The position numbers were made by a program, and so were the translations under genes. From positions 1,821-14,643 of the forward strand of contig DYLB01000036.1 in assembly GCA_020722305.1 (NCBI GenBank): a stretch of 12,823 bases of DNA, written 5' to 3'. Source of the stretch: Anaerolinea thermophila. GTDB lineage: Bacteria > Chloroflexota > Anaerolineae > Anaerolineales > Villigracilaceae. Positions within the stretch are counted from its first letter, which is position 1. The number at the start of each line of letters is the position of its first letter. Shown in pieces: positions 1 through 5,921 of the stretch. The notes under the pieces are model-generated. The model was given only the letters and a program-made list of their open reading frames with translations, searched no databases and was not told the DNA's origin.

Positions 1-1656
1 CTGTCCGCATCCCTTCAATCCCACGACCTCGGCCACCTGCGGATCGTGGCCGAACTGTGGGGGATCGAACTGACCGCCACGGACGCCGACGCCTGCCGCG
101 AGCAGCTCTGGGCGGCGCTCCTGGACCCGGGCCTGGCCGCCGAGATCGTCGAGACTCTGCCCCCCGAGGCCCGCGCCGCGTTGGATGCCTTGATCGCCAA
201 AAACGGCCGCGTCCCACTGGTGGAGTTTTCACGGCGCTTCGGCGAAGTGCGCGAGATGGGCGCGGGCAAACGCGACCGGGAGCAGCCCCACCGCCGCCCG
301 AAATCCGCTGCCGAAATTCTGTATTACCGCGCCTTGCTCGCCACCGCCTTTTTCGACACCCCCTCCGGTCCGCAGGAATTCGCCTACATCCCCGATGATT
401 TATTCAAGGTCATTAACCGCGAAGGTCGTAGCGCGACATTGATGTCGCCCTTGCGAGATAAATCTCGCGCTCCAGAACCCCTTGGCCGACCGGCTTCTCC
501 TGTCGAAAAGGCCCATCCCCTGCCCGCGAACGACTGGCTGCTGGACGACGCCACCACGCTTTTAGCTGCCATGCGCCTGGGATGGGACGAAGCGCCGGTC
601 GCATTGCACCTGCCCGCTCCGGTCATCCGGGACTTGTTGGCTGCGGCGCGTATATTGGCCGATTCCACGCCCCAGCCGGATTCCGTCAAAGCCTTCCTCG
701 AGGCGACCCGTGCCGAAGCCCTGAAACAACTGACCGACGCCTGGCTCGACAGCCCGGATTTCGACGAGCTGCGCCAGGTGCCGGGGATCGTCTGCGAGGG
801 CGAGTGGCGCAACGACCCGCTGACGACGCGCCGCTTCCTGCTGTCCCTGCTCGAGGCACTGCCCCAGGGCCAGTGGTGGAGCCTGACGGCCTTCATCCGC
901 AACGTTAAGGCCCAGCACCCCGATTTCCAGCGCCCGGCCGGGGATTACGACTCGTGGTTCATCAAGCGCGCTTCCGACGGCCTGTACCTGCGCGGCTTCG
1001 CCCACTGGGACGAGGTGGACGGCGCGCTGGTCCGTTACCTGGTCACCGGTCCGTTATACTGGTTGGGGATGGTCGAGCTGGCCGCGCCGGAGGAGGGGAA
1101 GGACGCGACCGCATTCAGGGTAATAAGTGACAAGGGAAAAGGAATAAGTGAAAATGGGAAGCTGGTGGTACGTTCCAGCGGACAGATCGCCGCAGCCCGT
1201 TTTGCGCCGCGAGCTGTCCGTTACCAGGTTGCCCGCTTTGGCGAGTGGCTGGAGCCTAAGAAGGACGATTACGTCTACCTGATCACGCCCGCCTCGCTGG
1301 CGCGTGCCCTCCGGCAGGGTTTGAAGGTCGAGCACCTGCTGGCCCTGCTCAACAAGCACACCGGGGCCAACATCCCCCCGTCGTTGGTGAAGGCCCTCAA
1401 GCGCTGGGAAGCCAACGGCACCGAAGCCCGGATGCAGGATGTTGTCGTTTTGAGGGTCAGCCGGCCCGAGGTCCTGGACGAACTGCGCAAGTCGAAAGCG
1501 GGGCGCTTCCTGGGCGAACCCCTCGGTCCGACGGCAGTCATCGTCAAGACGGGGGCGCAGTCCAAAGTCATGGCCGCGCTGGCCGAGATGGGTCTGCTGG
1601 CGGAGGATGAAACGCAACAAATAGACGGTATAATCGAGTCAACATCCAAGGTATAG
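1..1656 (+). CDS. XPB/Ssl2-like helicase-associated domain protein, 5'-truncated
   Basis: The frame is open from base 1, so at least 551 residues are present and the true start probably lies a few codons outside the window. A GTG at 46 is possible, but the well-conserved-looking segment LQSHDLGHLRIVAELWG begins before it. The last ~140 residues (YLITPASLARALRQGL, then a Leu-rich helix and a short alpha/beta segment) resemble the helicase C3 / XPB-Ssl2 N-terminal-like domain found beside or inside actinobacterial and Chloroflexi helicases. No Walker A or DEAD/DEAH motif is visible, so this is not itself a helicase motor; a role in DNA repair or DNA binding is inference. Two stretches look acquired: residues ~144-157 come from a palindromic repeat and residues ~373-387 from a heptamer array. 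The stop is 16 bases before the next gene's ATG. Family assignment is from memory of sequence style. Confidence 0.72.
   Translation: MSASLQSHDLGHLRIVAELWGIELTATDADACREQLWAALLDPGLAAEIVETLPPEARAALDALIAKNGRVPLVEFSRRFGEVREMGAGKRDREQPHRRPKSAAEILYYRALLATAFFDTPSGPQEFAYIPDDLFKVINREGRSATLMSPLRDKSRAPEPLGRPASPVEKAHPLPANDWLLDDATTLLAAMRLGWDEAPVALHLPAPVIRDLLAAARILADSTPQPDSVKAFLEATRAEALKQLTDAWLDSPDFDELRQVPGIVCEGEWRNDPLTTRRFLLSLLEALPQGQWWSLTAFIRNVKAQHPDFQRPAGDYDSWFIKRASDGLYLRGFAHWDEVDGALVRYLVTGPLYWLGMVELAAPEEGKDATAFRVISDKGKGISENGKLVVRSSGQIAAARFAPRAVRYQVARFGEWLEPKKDDYVYLITPASLARALRQGLKVEHLLALLNKHTGANIPPSLVKALKRWEANGTEARMQDVVVLRVSRPEVLDELRKSKAGRFLGEPLGPTAVIVKTGAQSKVMAALAEMGLLAEDETQQIDGIIESTSKV
430..471. repeat. 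42-bp compound palindromic (REP/MITE-like) element inside a coding sequence
   Basis: Two perfect 16-base hairpins stand side by side. GCGACAT and ATGTCGC (433-448) flank 2 bases, and GCGAGAT and ATCTCGC (453-468) flank 2 bases. The whole is bounded by terminal inverted repeats AGCGCGA (430-436) and TCGCGCT (465-471). The length, 42 bp, is divisible by three, so the host frame stays open and the element encodes about 14 residues. The style resembles dispersed palindromes I recall from Anaerolineae genomes. Only one copy lies in this window, so dispersal cannot be shown here. Confidence 0.7.
1118..1159. repeat. Degenerate heptanucleotide array within the coding sequence
   Basis: Six 7-base units run in strict phase: GGGTAAT, AAGTGAC, AAGGGAA, AAGGAAT, AAGTGAA, AATGGGA. 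The tract is A-rich and purine-rich in an otherwise G+C-rich gene. Its 42 bp keep the reading frame and add a Lys/Gly/Ser-rich segment (VISDKGKGISENGK). It resembles the arrays at 2745-2803 and 3986-4042 in period, though not in unit sequence. Confidence 0.6.
1629..1634 (+). promoter_or_regulatory. Possible -10 box (TATAAT) for the membrane protein/pYEATS pair
   Basis: A perfect TATAAT lies in the last codons of the upstream gene, 39 bases before the ATG at 1673. No recognisable -35 hexamer stands 16-18 bases upstream (the sequence there is GATGAA) and there is no extended TG. It could equally be a chance match, with the pair transcribed by readthrough from the upstream gene. Confidence 0.3.
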
Positions 1657-1672
1657 AAAATTGGAGGTCGGG

Positions 1673-2206
1673 ATGGGAGCATTCCTGAATTTTTTCGCAG
1701 TGAACCAGGCCGGGATCTACGTCCTGATGGCGATCCTGGCTTTTGTGGTCTTGCTCATCCAGTGGCTGGCGTGGATTTTCAAATGGGGGCGGTTCAAAAG
1801 CGCGCCGGCCGGGACCGGCCCAGGTTATTCGACGAAGGACATCATGTTTACCTATCTGGCGACCCTGGCCAGTGATTTCAAATTCGTCCTCGCGACCCTG
1901 ATATTCGGCATCTTTTCTGTGGTGCTTTTGATTGCCCTGTTCACCCAATCGGATTTTGCCAACGCGTTACAGGCAGTCATGTCCACCCTGGGCGGACTCG
2001 TCGGCACGATCGTCGGTTACTTCTTCGGGGAAAAGGCGGGCCAGGCAGAGAGCGGCAGGGGAGCGGCTGCCCCTGGAGCGGCTGCGACGGGTCCAGGGGC
2101 TGTGCGACCCCCCCTGGGGGAGAGTATGGGCGAAGCCGCGGGTGAATTGGAAGAGATCGAGCCTGTTGCCCCTCCGTCAGACCTTAAGGATGGAAACGAT
2201 GAGTAA
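1673..2206 (+). CDS. Three-helix membrane protein of unknown function, partner of pYEATS gene
   Basis: I do not recognise a named family. I chose ATG 1673 (177 residues) because a GGAGG at 1663-1667 sits at the right distance; the in-frame TTG at 1661 overlaps that site. Three hydrophobic segments are visible, at about residues 14-36, 70-91 and 97-118. The last ends in GYFFGEKAG, a Gly-rich juxtamembrane motif common in small bacterial membrane proteins. The C-terminal ~55 residues are a low-complexity Ala/Gly/Pro tail followed by an acidic segment. The tail contains a direct DNA repeat of GAGCGGCTGC (2061-2070 and 2076-2085) encoding GAAAP/GAAAT. The next gene starts 23 bases downstream on the same strand and a terminator follows it, so the two form one unit. 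A sensor or anchor role for the pair is inference. Confidence 0.85.
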   Translation: MGAFLNFFAVNQAGIYVLMAILAFVVLLIQWLAWIFKWGRFKSAPAGTGPGYSTKDIMFTYLATLASDFKFVLATLIFGIFSVVLLIALFTQSDFANALQAVMSTLGGLVGTIVGYFFGEKAGQAESGRGAAAPGAAATGPGAVRPPLGESMGEAAGELEEIEPVAPPSDLKDGNDE

Positions 2207-2229
2207 GCAGCTATGATGAGGTTGATGAT

Positions 2230-2604
2230 ATGGCAAATCTCCTGAGTTCCATTTATATCGTTGATTCCGTTCACGATCCGGAATCGAACGTTCGCGATAC
2301 TATTTTTACGCGTTCGGGCGAAGATTCGCGCTCGCTCTACAAAGTCTGGTTGTATCTGGATGGGCCGTCGCTGCCTTTCGTCAATAAAGTCACTTATCAT
2401 TTGCACCCCACCTTCCCCAGGCCGGTGCAGACCATTGTGCGAACGCCGTCGAATCCGAAATGCAAATTTACGATTTGGACGTGGGGGATTTTCACGGTGA
2501 GAGCCGTGGTCGAGGATAAGCAGGGGGGGCTGGTAGAGGTTGAGCATTACCTGACCTACGATCGGGAATTGCGCGAGCCGGGCTTGAAAATCAGAAAAGC
2601 GTAG
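2230..2604 (+). CDS. Small prokaryotic YEATS-like (pYEATS) domain protein
   Basis: This 124-residue soluble protein matches the pattern of bacterial YEATS-like domains. It shows a beta strand YKVWLYLDG (37-45), the hallmark VTYHLHPTFP (54-63), and a paired strand with the Trp/Gly turn, FTIWTWGIFTVRAVV (80-94). Eukaryotic YEATS domains are Ig-like beta sandwiches that read acylated lysines; whether bacterial versions bind acyl groups is not established to my knowledge. The domain is nearly the whole protein, with no catalytic fusion. ATG 2230 is the only in-frame ATG near the gene start; the ATGs at 2213, 2216 and 2225 are in another frame. The gene directly follows the three-helix membrane protein, suggesting a membrane-associated two-component module. 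The domain call is from memory of the motif. Confidence 0.8.
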   Translation: MANLLSSIYIVDSVHDPESNVRDTIFTRSGEDSRSLYKVWLYLDGPSLPFVNKVTYHLHPTFPRPVQTIVRTPSNPKCKFTIWTWGIFTVRAVVEDKQGGLVEVEHYLTYDRELREPGLKIRKA

Positions 2605-2626
2605 CCTCTTGTCGGATCGATAAACT

Positions 2627-2663
2627 TGAGCGGCCCAATCCACGGATTGAGCCGCTCATTTTG
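2627..2663 (+). terminator. Rho-independent terminator after the pYEATS gene
   Basis: A long hairpin pairs TGAGCGGC (2627-2634) with GCCGCTCA (2651-2658). After one C/A mismatch the stem continues as CAATCC with GGATTG, closed by a 2-base loop. It is followed by a short, imperfect T-run (TTTTG). It begins 22 bases after the stop and separates the pYEATS unit from kbl. Confidence 0.8.
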
Positions 2664-2690
2664 TGTACGATTGTCACCATCGAAAAATGA

Positions 2691-2719
2691 CTGCCGTCTT
2701 TTCACAAAATGGCTATAAT
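2691..2719 (+). promoter_or_regulatory. Putative sigma70-type promoter of kbl
   Basis: A perfect TATAAT at 2714-2719 stands 17 bases after a weak -35 (CTGCCG, 2691-2696). It lies downstream of the pYEATS terminator and about 90 bases upstream of the kbl ATG. The resulting leader would contain the whole heptamer array. Confidence 0.5.
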
Positions 2720-2744
2720 CATAGCGCCCCATTTCACTTCTTTG

Positions 2745-2803
2745 CTCACCACTCTCTACGCTCTGTTCTCTAATCTCCGCTCTCTAATCCTCTACCCTCG
2801 GAG
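2745..2803. repeat. Heptanucleotide array in the kbl leader
   Basis: On the plus strand the units are CTCACCA (2745-2751), then after 2 bases CTCTACG, CTCTGTT, CTCTAAT, CTCCGCT, CTCTAAT (2754-2788), then after 1 base CTCTACC, CTCGGAG (2790-2803). Read on the minus strand the consensus is NNTAGAG. The last unit supplies the GGAG (2800-2803) that serves as the kbl ribosome binding site, 6 bases before the ATG. Confidence 0.7.
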
Positions 2804-2809
2804 TCACGC

Positions 2810-3991
2810 ATGTCAAAAATTGATTGGATCACGCAAGAAATCGCCGGCCTGAAAGAGGCCGGACTGTACAACACCATCCGCACGCTGTCGTCGCCGCAGG
2901 GGGCCTGGCTGGTGGTGGACGGCAAGAAGGTGCTCAACTTCTGCTCTAACAATTATTTGGGATTGGCCAACCATCCGCGGATCGTGGCCGCGGCCAAGGA
3001 CGCCGCCGACAAGTACGGCGTCGGCCCCGGCGCGGTCCGCTCCATTGCCGGGACGATGGACCTGCATCTCGAACTGGAAAAGCGTCTGGCGGCCTTCAAA
3101 GGCGTCGAGGCGGCCATCACCTTCCAGAGCGGCTTCAACGCCAACTTGGCCACCATCCCGGCCCTGGTCGGCAAGGAGGACGTCATTTTCTCGGACCGGC
3201 TCAACCACGCCAGCATCATTGACGGCTGCCGCCTGTCGGGGGGCAAGATCATCGCCTACGAGCACAACAGCCCCGAGTCGCTCGAAGAAGCGATTAAGGC
3301 CAACCTGTCGCAGTACCGTCGGGCATTGATCGTTACCGACGGCGTCTTCAGCATGGATGGCGACATCGCCCCCCTCGACAAGATTTACGAGGTCGCCAAA
3401 AAATACGACATTCTGTTGATGGTGGACGACGCCCACGGCGAGGGTGTGATCGGCAAAGGCGGGCGCGGCATCGTGGACCATTTCGGCCTGCACGGCAAAG
3501 TGGACGTGGAGGTGGGCACGCTGTCGAAGGCCTTCGGCGTGATGGGCGGCGTGGTCGCCGGGGACAAGGCCATCGTCGAGTGGCTGCGCCAGCGCGGACG
3601 CCCGTTCCTGTTCTCCTCGGCCCTGACCGCCCCCGACACCGCTGCCTGCCTGGCCGCCGTGGACCTGCTCGAAGAATCGACCGAACTGGTGGATAAACTG
3701 TGGAGCAATAGCAACTACTTCAAGGCCGAAATGAAGCAGCTCGGCTTCGACACCGGCGTCAGCCAGACGCCCATCACCCCGGTCATGCTTGGCGAAGCCC
3801 CGCTGGCCCAGCAGTTCAGCCGCGAACTCTATGCCGAAGGCGTCTTCGGGATGGCGATCGGCTACCCGACCGTCCCGCAGGGCAAGGCCCGCATCCGGGT
3901 CATGATCTCCGCCGCCCACAGCACGGAGGACCTCGATCAGGGCCTGGAGGCGTTCGCCAAGGTGGGGAAGAGGCTGGGGGTGATCCAGTGA
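2810..3991 (+). CDS. kbl: Glycine C-acetyltransferase / alpha-oxoamine synthase (KBL/BioF family)
   Basis: PLP-dependent fold-type I enzyme of the alpha-oxoamine synthase family, 393 residues, the usual size. KBL cleaves 2-amino-3-ketobutyrate with CoA to glycine and acetyl-CoA, the second step of threonine degradation. Visible motifs are NNYLGLANHP (47-56), the substrate loop VRSIAGTMDLH (76-86), SDRLNHASIIDG (128-139), VDDAHG (205-210; Asp206 and His209 contact PLP), and GTLSKAFG (236-243) with Lys240 as the Schiff-base lysine. The IAGTM loop and the C-terminal PTVPQGKARIR stretch look closer to Thermus/Bacillus-type enzymes, reported to act as both KBL and 8-amino-7-oxononanoate synthase, than to E. 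coli KBL, which has ICGTQ. A BioF role therefore cannot be excluded. No threonine dehydrogenase or bio gene is adjacent. It has its own promoter and terminator, so it is probably monocistronic. Confidence 0.93.
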   Translation: MSKIDWITQEIAGLKEAGLYNTIRTLSSPQGAWLVVDGKKVLNFCSNNYLGLANHPRIVAAAKDAADKYGVGPGAVRSIAGTMDLHLELEKRLAAFKGVEAAITFQSGFNANLATIPALVGKEDVIFSDRLNHASIIDGCRLSGGKIIAYEHNSPESLEEAIKANLSQYRRALIVTDGVFSMDGDIAPLDKIYEVAKKYDILLMVDDAHGEGVIGKGGRGIVDHFGLHGKVDVEVGTLSKAFGVMGGVVAGDKAIVEWLRQRGRPFLFSSALTAPDTAACLAAVDLLEESTELVDKLWSNSNYFKAEMKQLGFDTGVSQTPITPVMLGEAPLAQQFSRELYAEGVFGMAIGYPTVPQGKARIRVMISAAHSTEDLDQGLEAFAKVGKRLGVIQ

Positions 3992-4042
3992 TTCAGTAGC
4001 CAGTAGCCAGTAATCAGTAACCAGTTTTCAGGGAACAGTGGC
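3986..4042. repeat. Heptanucleotide CAGTNNN array at the 3' end of kbl
   Basis: Seven units in strict 7-base phase cover 3994-4042: CAGTAGC twice, then CAGTAAT, CAGTAAC, CAGTTTT, CAGGGAA, CAGTGGC. An eighth related unit, CAGTGAT, begins at 3986 with a one-base phase slip and contains the kbl stop codon. The last unit runs into the left arm of the terminator. Confidence 0.8.
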
Positions 4043-4070
4043 GGCGGAGGGAGGGACGCCGCCTTTTAAT
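4040..4070 (+). terminator. Rho-independent terminator of kbl
   Basis: GGCGGCG (4040-4046) pairs with CGCCGCC (4057-4063) around a 10-base purine loop and is followed by TTTTAAT. It lies about 50 bases after the kbl stop, the gap being filled by the heptamer array. Confidence 0.8.
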
Positions 4071-4077
4071 TTACCTC

Positions 4078-4106
4078 TTGACAGATGTAAATAAACACTG
4101 TATATT
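4078..4106 (+). promoter_or_regulatory. Near-consensus promoter of the TetR-dehydrogenase operon
   Basis: A perfect TTGACA (4078-4083), exactly 17 bases of spacer, and TATATT (4101-4106) give one of the strongest promoter matches in the window. The spacer and -10 lie under the left operator, so a bound repressor would block RNA polymerase. Confidence 0.85.
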
Positions 4107-4134
4107 TACGCCATAAATATACAGTGTTTATTTA
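4088..4134. promoter_or_regulatory. Double TetR operator: two 21-bp dyads in mirror arrangement
   Basis: A perfect 21-bp inverted repeat (4088-4108 against 4114-4134) surrounds the 5-base spacer CGCCA. Each arm is itself a near-perfect dyad: in the left arm, 9 of 10 base pairs match around the central C at 4098, with outer TAAATA/TATTTA and inner ACA/TGT. The two dyad centres (4098 and 4124) are 26 bp apart. One operator covers the -10 and the other the probable transcription start, directly upstream of the TetR gene. Both facts fit autorepression by a dimer at each site. Alternatively the same bases could form a 21-bp RNA hairpin if transcribed. Confidence 0.85.
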
Positions 4135-4151
4135 TTTGGAGAAAGGCAGCT

Positions 4152-4844
4152 ATGTCCCCACGACCAAAGCAAATTGATCAACATCCCAACCTGGAAGAAG
4201 CCATCAAGGACGCCGCCTGGCGGCTGATCGCCGGGCACGGCGCGCCGGCCCTCAGCCTGCGGGCCATCGCCCGCGAGCTGGGCATCACCGCCCCGGCCAT
4301 CTACAACTACTTCCCCCGCCGCGACGACCTGGTGACGGCGCTGATCGTGGACGCGTTCACCTCCCTGGGCGAATCGCAGAAGGAAGCGGTTCGTGCCTTG
4401 CCCGACGAGGACCTCGCCACGCGTCTCGCGACCCTCGGGCTGGCCTACCGCGACTGGGCCGTCGCCTACCCCCAACGTTACCAGCTCATCTTCGGGACGC
4501 CGATCCCTGGCTACGAGGCGCCGGCCGATATTACGGTCCCGGCTGCGGGCTGGGCGCTGGTGCCGCTGATCGAGACGATCCAGGCCCTTTCAACGGCGGG
4601 CAGGCTGCGGGTGGAACGCTCCGCCGCGATGACGCCGGAGTTGAGATCCATGCTCGAGGCGTGGAGCCAGTTTACAGGCGGGATCAACGTCGAAGTCCTA
4701 TACACCGCTCTGGTGATCTGGAGCCGGGTGCATGGGCTGGTGACGCTGGAGATCGGGGGCCAGATGCCGTCGTTCATCAGCGATCCCGGCGAAGTCTACC
4801 GCCGCGAAATCCAAACCATCGAAATCCAATATTTGGGAGAATGA
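4152..4844 (+). CDS. TetR/AcrR-family repressor with WHG-type C-terminal domain
   Basis: This 230-residue regulator has the standard N-terminal helix-turn-helix, with LSLRAIARELGITAPAIYNY covering about residues 34-53 and PRRDDL next. The C-terminal ligand domain carries the W-x3-HG-x3-LE pattern (Trp190, His194, Gly195) typical of the WHG subgroup. Ligand unknown. ATG 4152 follows a GGAGAAAGG ribosome binding site (4138-4146). The gene sits immediately behind the double operator and its stop lies one base before the ATG of the dehydrogenase gene, so the two are probably translationally coupled. It most likely represses its own operon and releases it when a small molecule, perhaps the substrate of the partner enzyme, is present; that last point is inference. 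Confidence 0.95.
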   Translation: MSPRPKQIDQHPNLEEAIKDAAWRLIAGHGAPALSLRAIARELGITAPAIYNYFPRRDDLVTALIVDAFTSLGESQKEAVRALPDEDLATRLATLGLAYRDWAVAYPQRYQLIFGTPIPGYEAPADITVPAAGWALVPLIETIQALSTAGRLRVERSAAMTPELRSMLEAWSQFTGGINVEVLYTALVIWSRVHGLVTLEIGGQMPSFISDPGEVYRREIQTIEIQYLGE

Positions 4845-4845
4845 A

Positions 4846-5784
4846 ATGACTGAACTGCATGTGATCTTCGGCGCCGGACCGCTCGGCAAATGGACGGCCC
4901 GCGAGCTGGTGAGCATGGGCAAAACGGTCCGCATGGTCAACAGGTCAGGCAAAGCCGACCGGCTGCCGCTGGAAGTGGAACTTGTCGCCAGCGATGCCTA
5001 TGATGCGGCGAAGAATATCGAGCTGACCCGGGGCGCGACCACCGTCTACCAGTGCGCCCAGCCGCACTATTACGAATGGGTCGAAAAATTCCCGCCCCTG
5101 CAAAAAGCCATCCTGGAGGCGGCCGCGGCCAACGGCGCCAAACTGGTGGTCGGTGATAACCTTTATATGTACGGGCAGTTCGAGGGCCGCCTGCGCGAGG
5201 ACTTCCCCATCCAGCCCAACACCAAAAAGGGACGCGTCCGGGCGGCCATGGCCCAGGACGTGCTGGAGGCTCATCGGGCGGGCAGGGTACGGGCGGCCAT
5301 CGGGCGCGCCTCCGATTTCTTCGGCCCGGACGACCCGTCCCTGACGAGTTACGCCATCCGGCCAGTGGTGTTGGGGAAGCCGATCAACCTGATGGGGCGC
5401 ACCGACCAGCCGCACACCTTCGTTTATGTCGCCGACTTTGGCCGCCTGCTCGCCACGCTTGGGAGCCGCGACGAGGCGCTGGGACAGGTCTGGTTTGCGC
5501 CGGGCAACCCGCCGTTGACCCAAGCCGAATTCGTCGAGGTGATTGAGGCCGAAATCGGGCATCCGGTCAAGCGCATGGTCGGCGGTCCGCTGATGATGCG
5601 CCTGATCGGCCTGTTCAACCGGGAAGTCGCCGAAACGGTCGAGATGATGTTTCAGTGGACCCGTCCTTTTGTGGTGGACTCTTCCAAAGCCGAGAAAGCT
5701 TTCGGTCTCACGCCCACGCCGATGGAGGAGGCCGTCAGGCAGACGCTGGACTGGTGCAAGGAGGGCGTAGCGGGCGGCGCGTAA
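4846..5784 (+). CDS. Atypical NAD(P)-dependent epimerase/dehydratase-family (SDR) protein
   Basis: A 312-residue Rossmann-fold protein of the extended/atypical SDR superfamily. The N-terminal nucleotide loop is FGAGPLG (Gly9, Gly11, Gly14), spaced GxGxxG rather than the usual GxxGxxG. NLYMYG (105-110) and RASDFFGP (154-161) match strand-end motifs of sugar-nucleotide epimerase relatives. The canonical catalytic Tyr-x3-Lys is not seen where expected: residues ~125-137 read NTKKGRVRAAMAQ. It may therefore be a non-classical reductase or a binding protein, and the substrate cannot be named. The start is one base after the TetR stop, with a GGGAGA ribosome binding site inside the TetR gene. Co-regulation by that repressor is strongly suggested. 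No clear hairpin terminator follows. Confidence 0.88.
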   Translation: MTELHVIFGAGPLGKWTARELVSMGKTVRMVNRSGKADRLPLEVELVASDAYDAAKNIELTRGATTVYQCAQPHYYEWVEKFPPLQKAILEAAAANGAKLVVGDNLYMYGQFEGRLREDFPIQPNTKKGRVRAAMAQDVLEAHRAGRVRAAIGRASDFFGPDDPSLTSYAIRPVVLGKPINLMGRTDQPHTFVYVADFGRLLATLGSRDEALGQVWFAPGNPPLTQAEFVEVIEAEIGHPVKRMVGGPLMMRLIGLFNREVAETVEMMFQWTRPFVVDSSKAEKAFGLTPTPMEEAVRQTLDWCKEGVAGGA

Positions 5785-5844
5785 AAGCCCCATTTTTGGC
5801 GCACTGTGGGTCTCGAACCTTAAAAAATCCGACCTTTGCACTGC

Positions 5845-5880
5845 TTGACGCACTAGAAAGGTTGTGCTAGTATCAGCACA
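5845..5880 (+). promoter_or_regulatory. Promoter of the LysM lipoprotein gene with an inverted repeat over the -10
   Basis: TTGACG (5845-5850), a 17-base spacer and TAGTAT (5868-5873) make a good promoter. TGTGCT (5863-5868) and AGCACA (5875-5880) form a 6-bp inverted repeat straddling the -10, and TTGTGC recurs at 5882-5887. A perfect 10-bp palindrome, CACGATCGTG, lies at 5890-5899 in the leader. These could be operator sites, but no regulator is identifiable. The predicted transcript starts near 5880, leaving a leader of about 40 bases with GGAGGAGAA at 5906-5914. Confidence 0.7.
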
Positions 5881-5921
5881 GTTGTGCGCCACGATCGTGC
5901 AGTCTGGAGGAGAAGACCCTT

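Noticed and set aside
2813..3919. Long open frame on the minus strand opposite kbl
   Set aside because: It is His/Gly/Val-rich with no recognisable motif, and is the usual antisense artefact of a G+C-rich gene; kbl on the plus strand is unambiguous.
4088..4134. Reading the 21-bp inverted repeat as a transcription terminator
   Set aside because: It is A+T-rich, lies over a consensus promoter and ahead of a TetR gene, and each arm is itself a dyad, all of which favour an operator; kbl already has a G+C-rich terminator at 4040.
5797..5891. 8-bp inverted repeat TGGCGCAC/GTGCGCCA flanking the LysM promoter
   Set aside because: The arms are 79 bases apart and only 8 bp long, so chance is a sufficient explanation.
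4945..5892. Minus-strand open frame covering the SDR gene and the next promoter
   Set aside because: It overlaps a clear SDR gene and the lipoprotein promoter and shows no domain signature.
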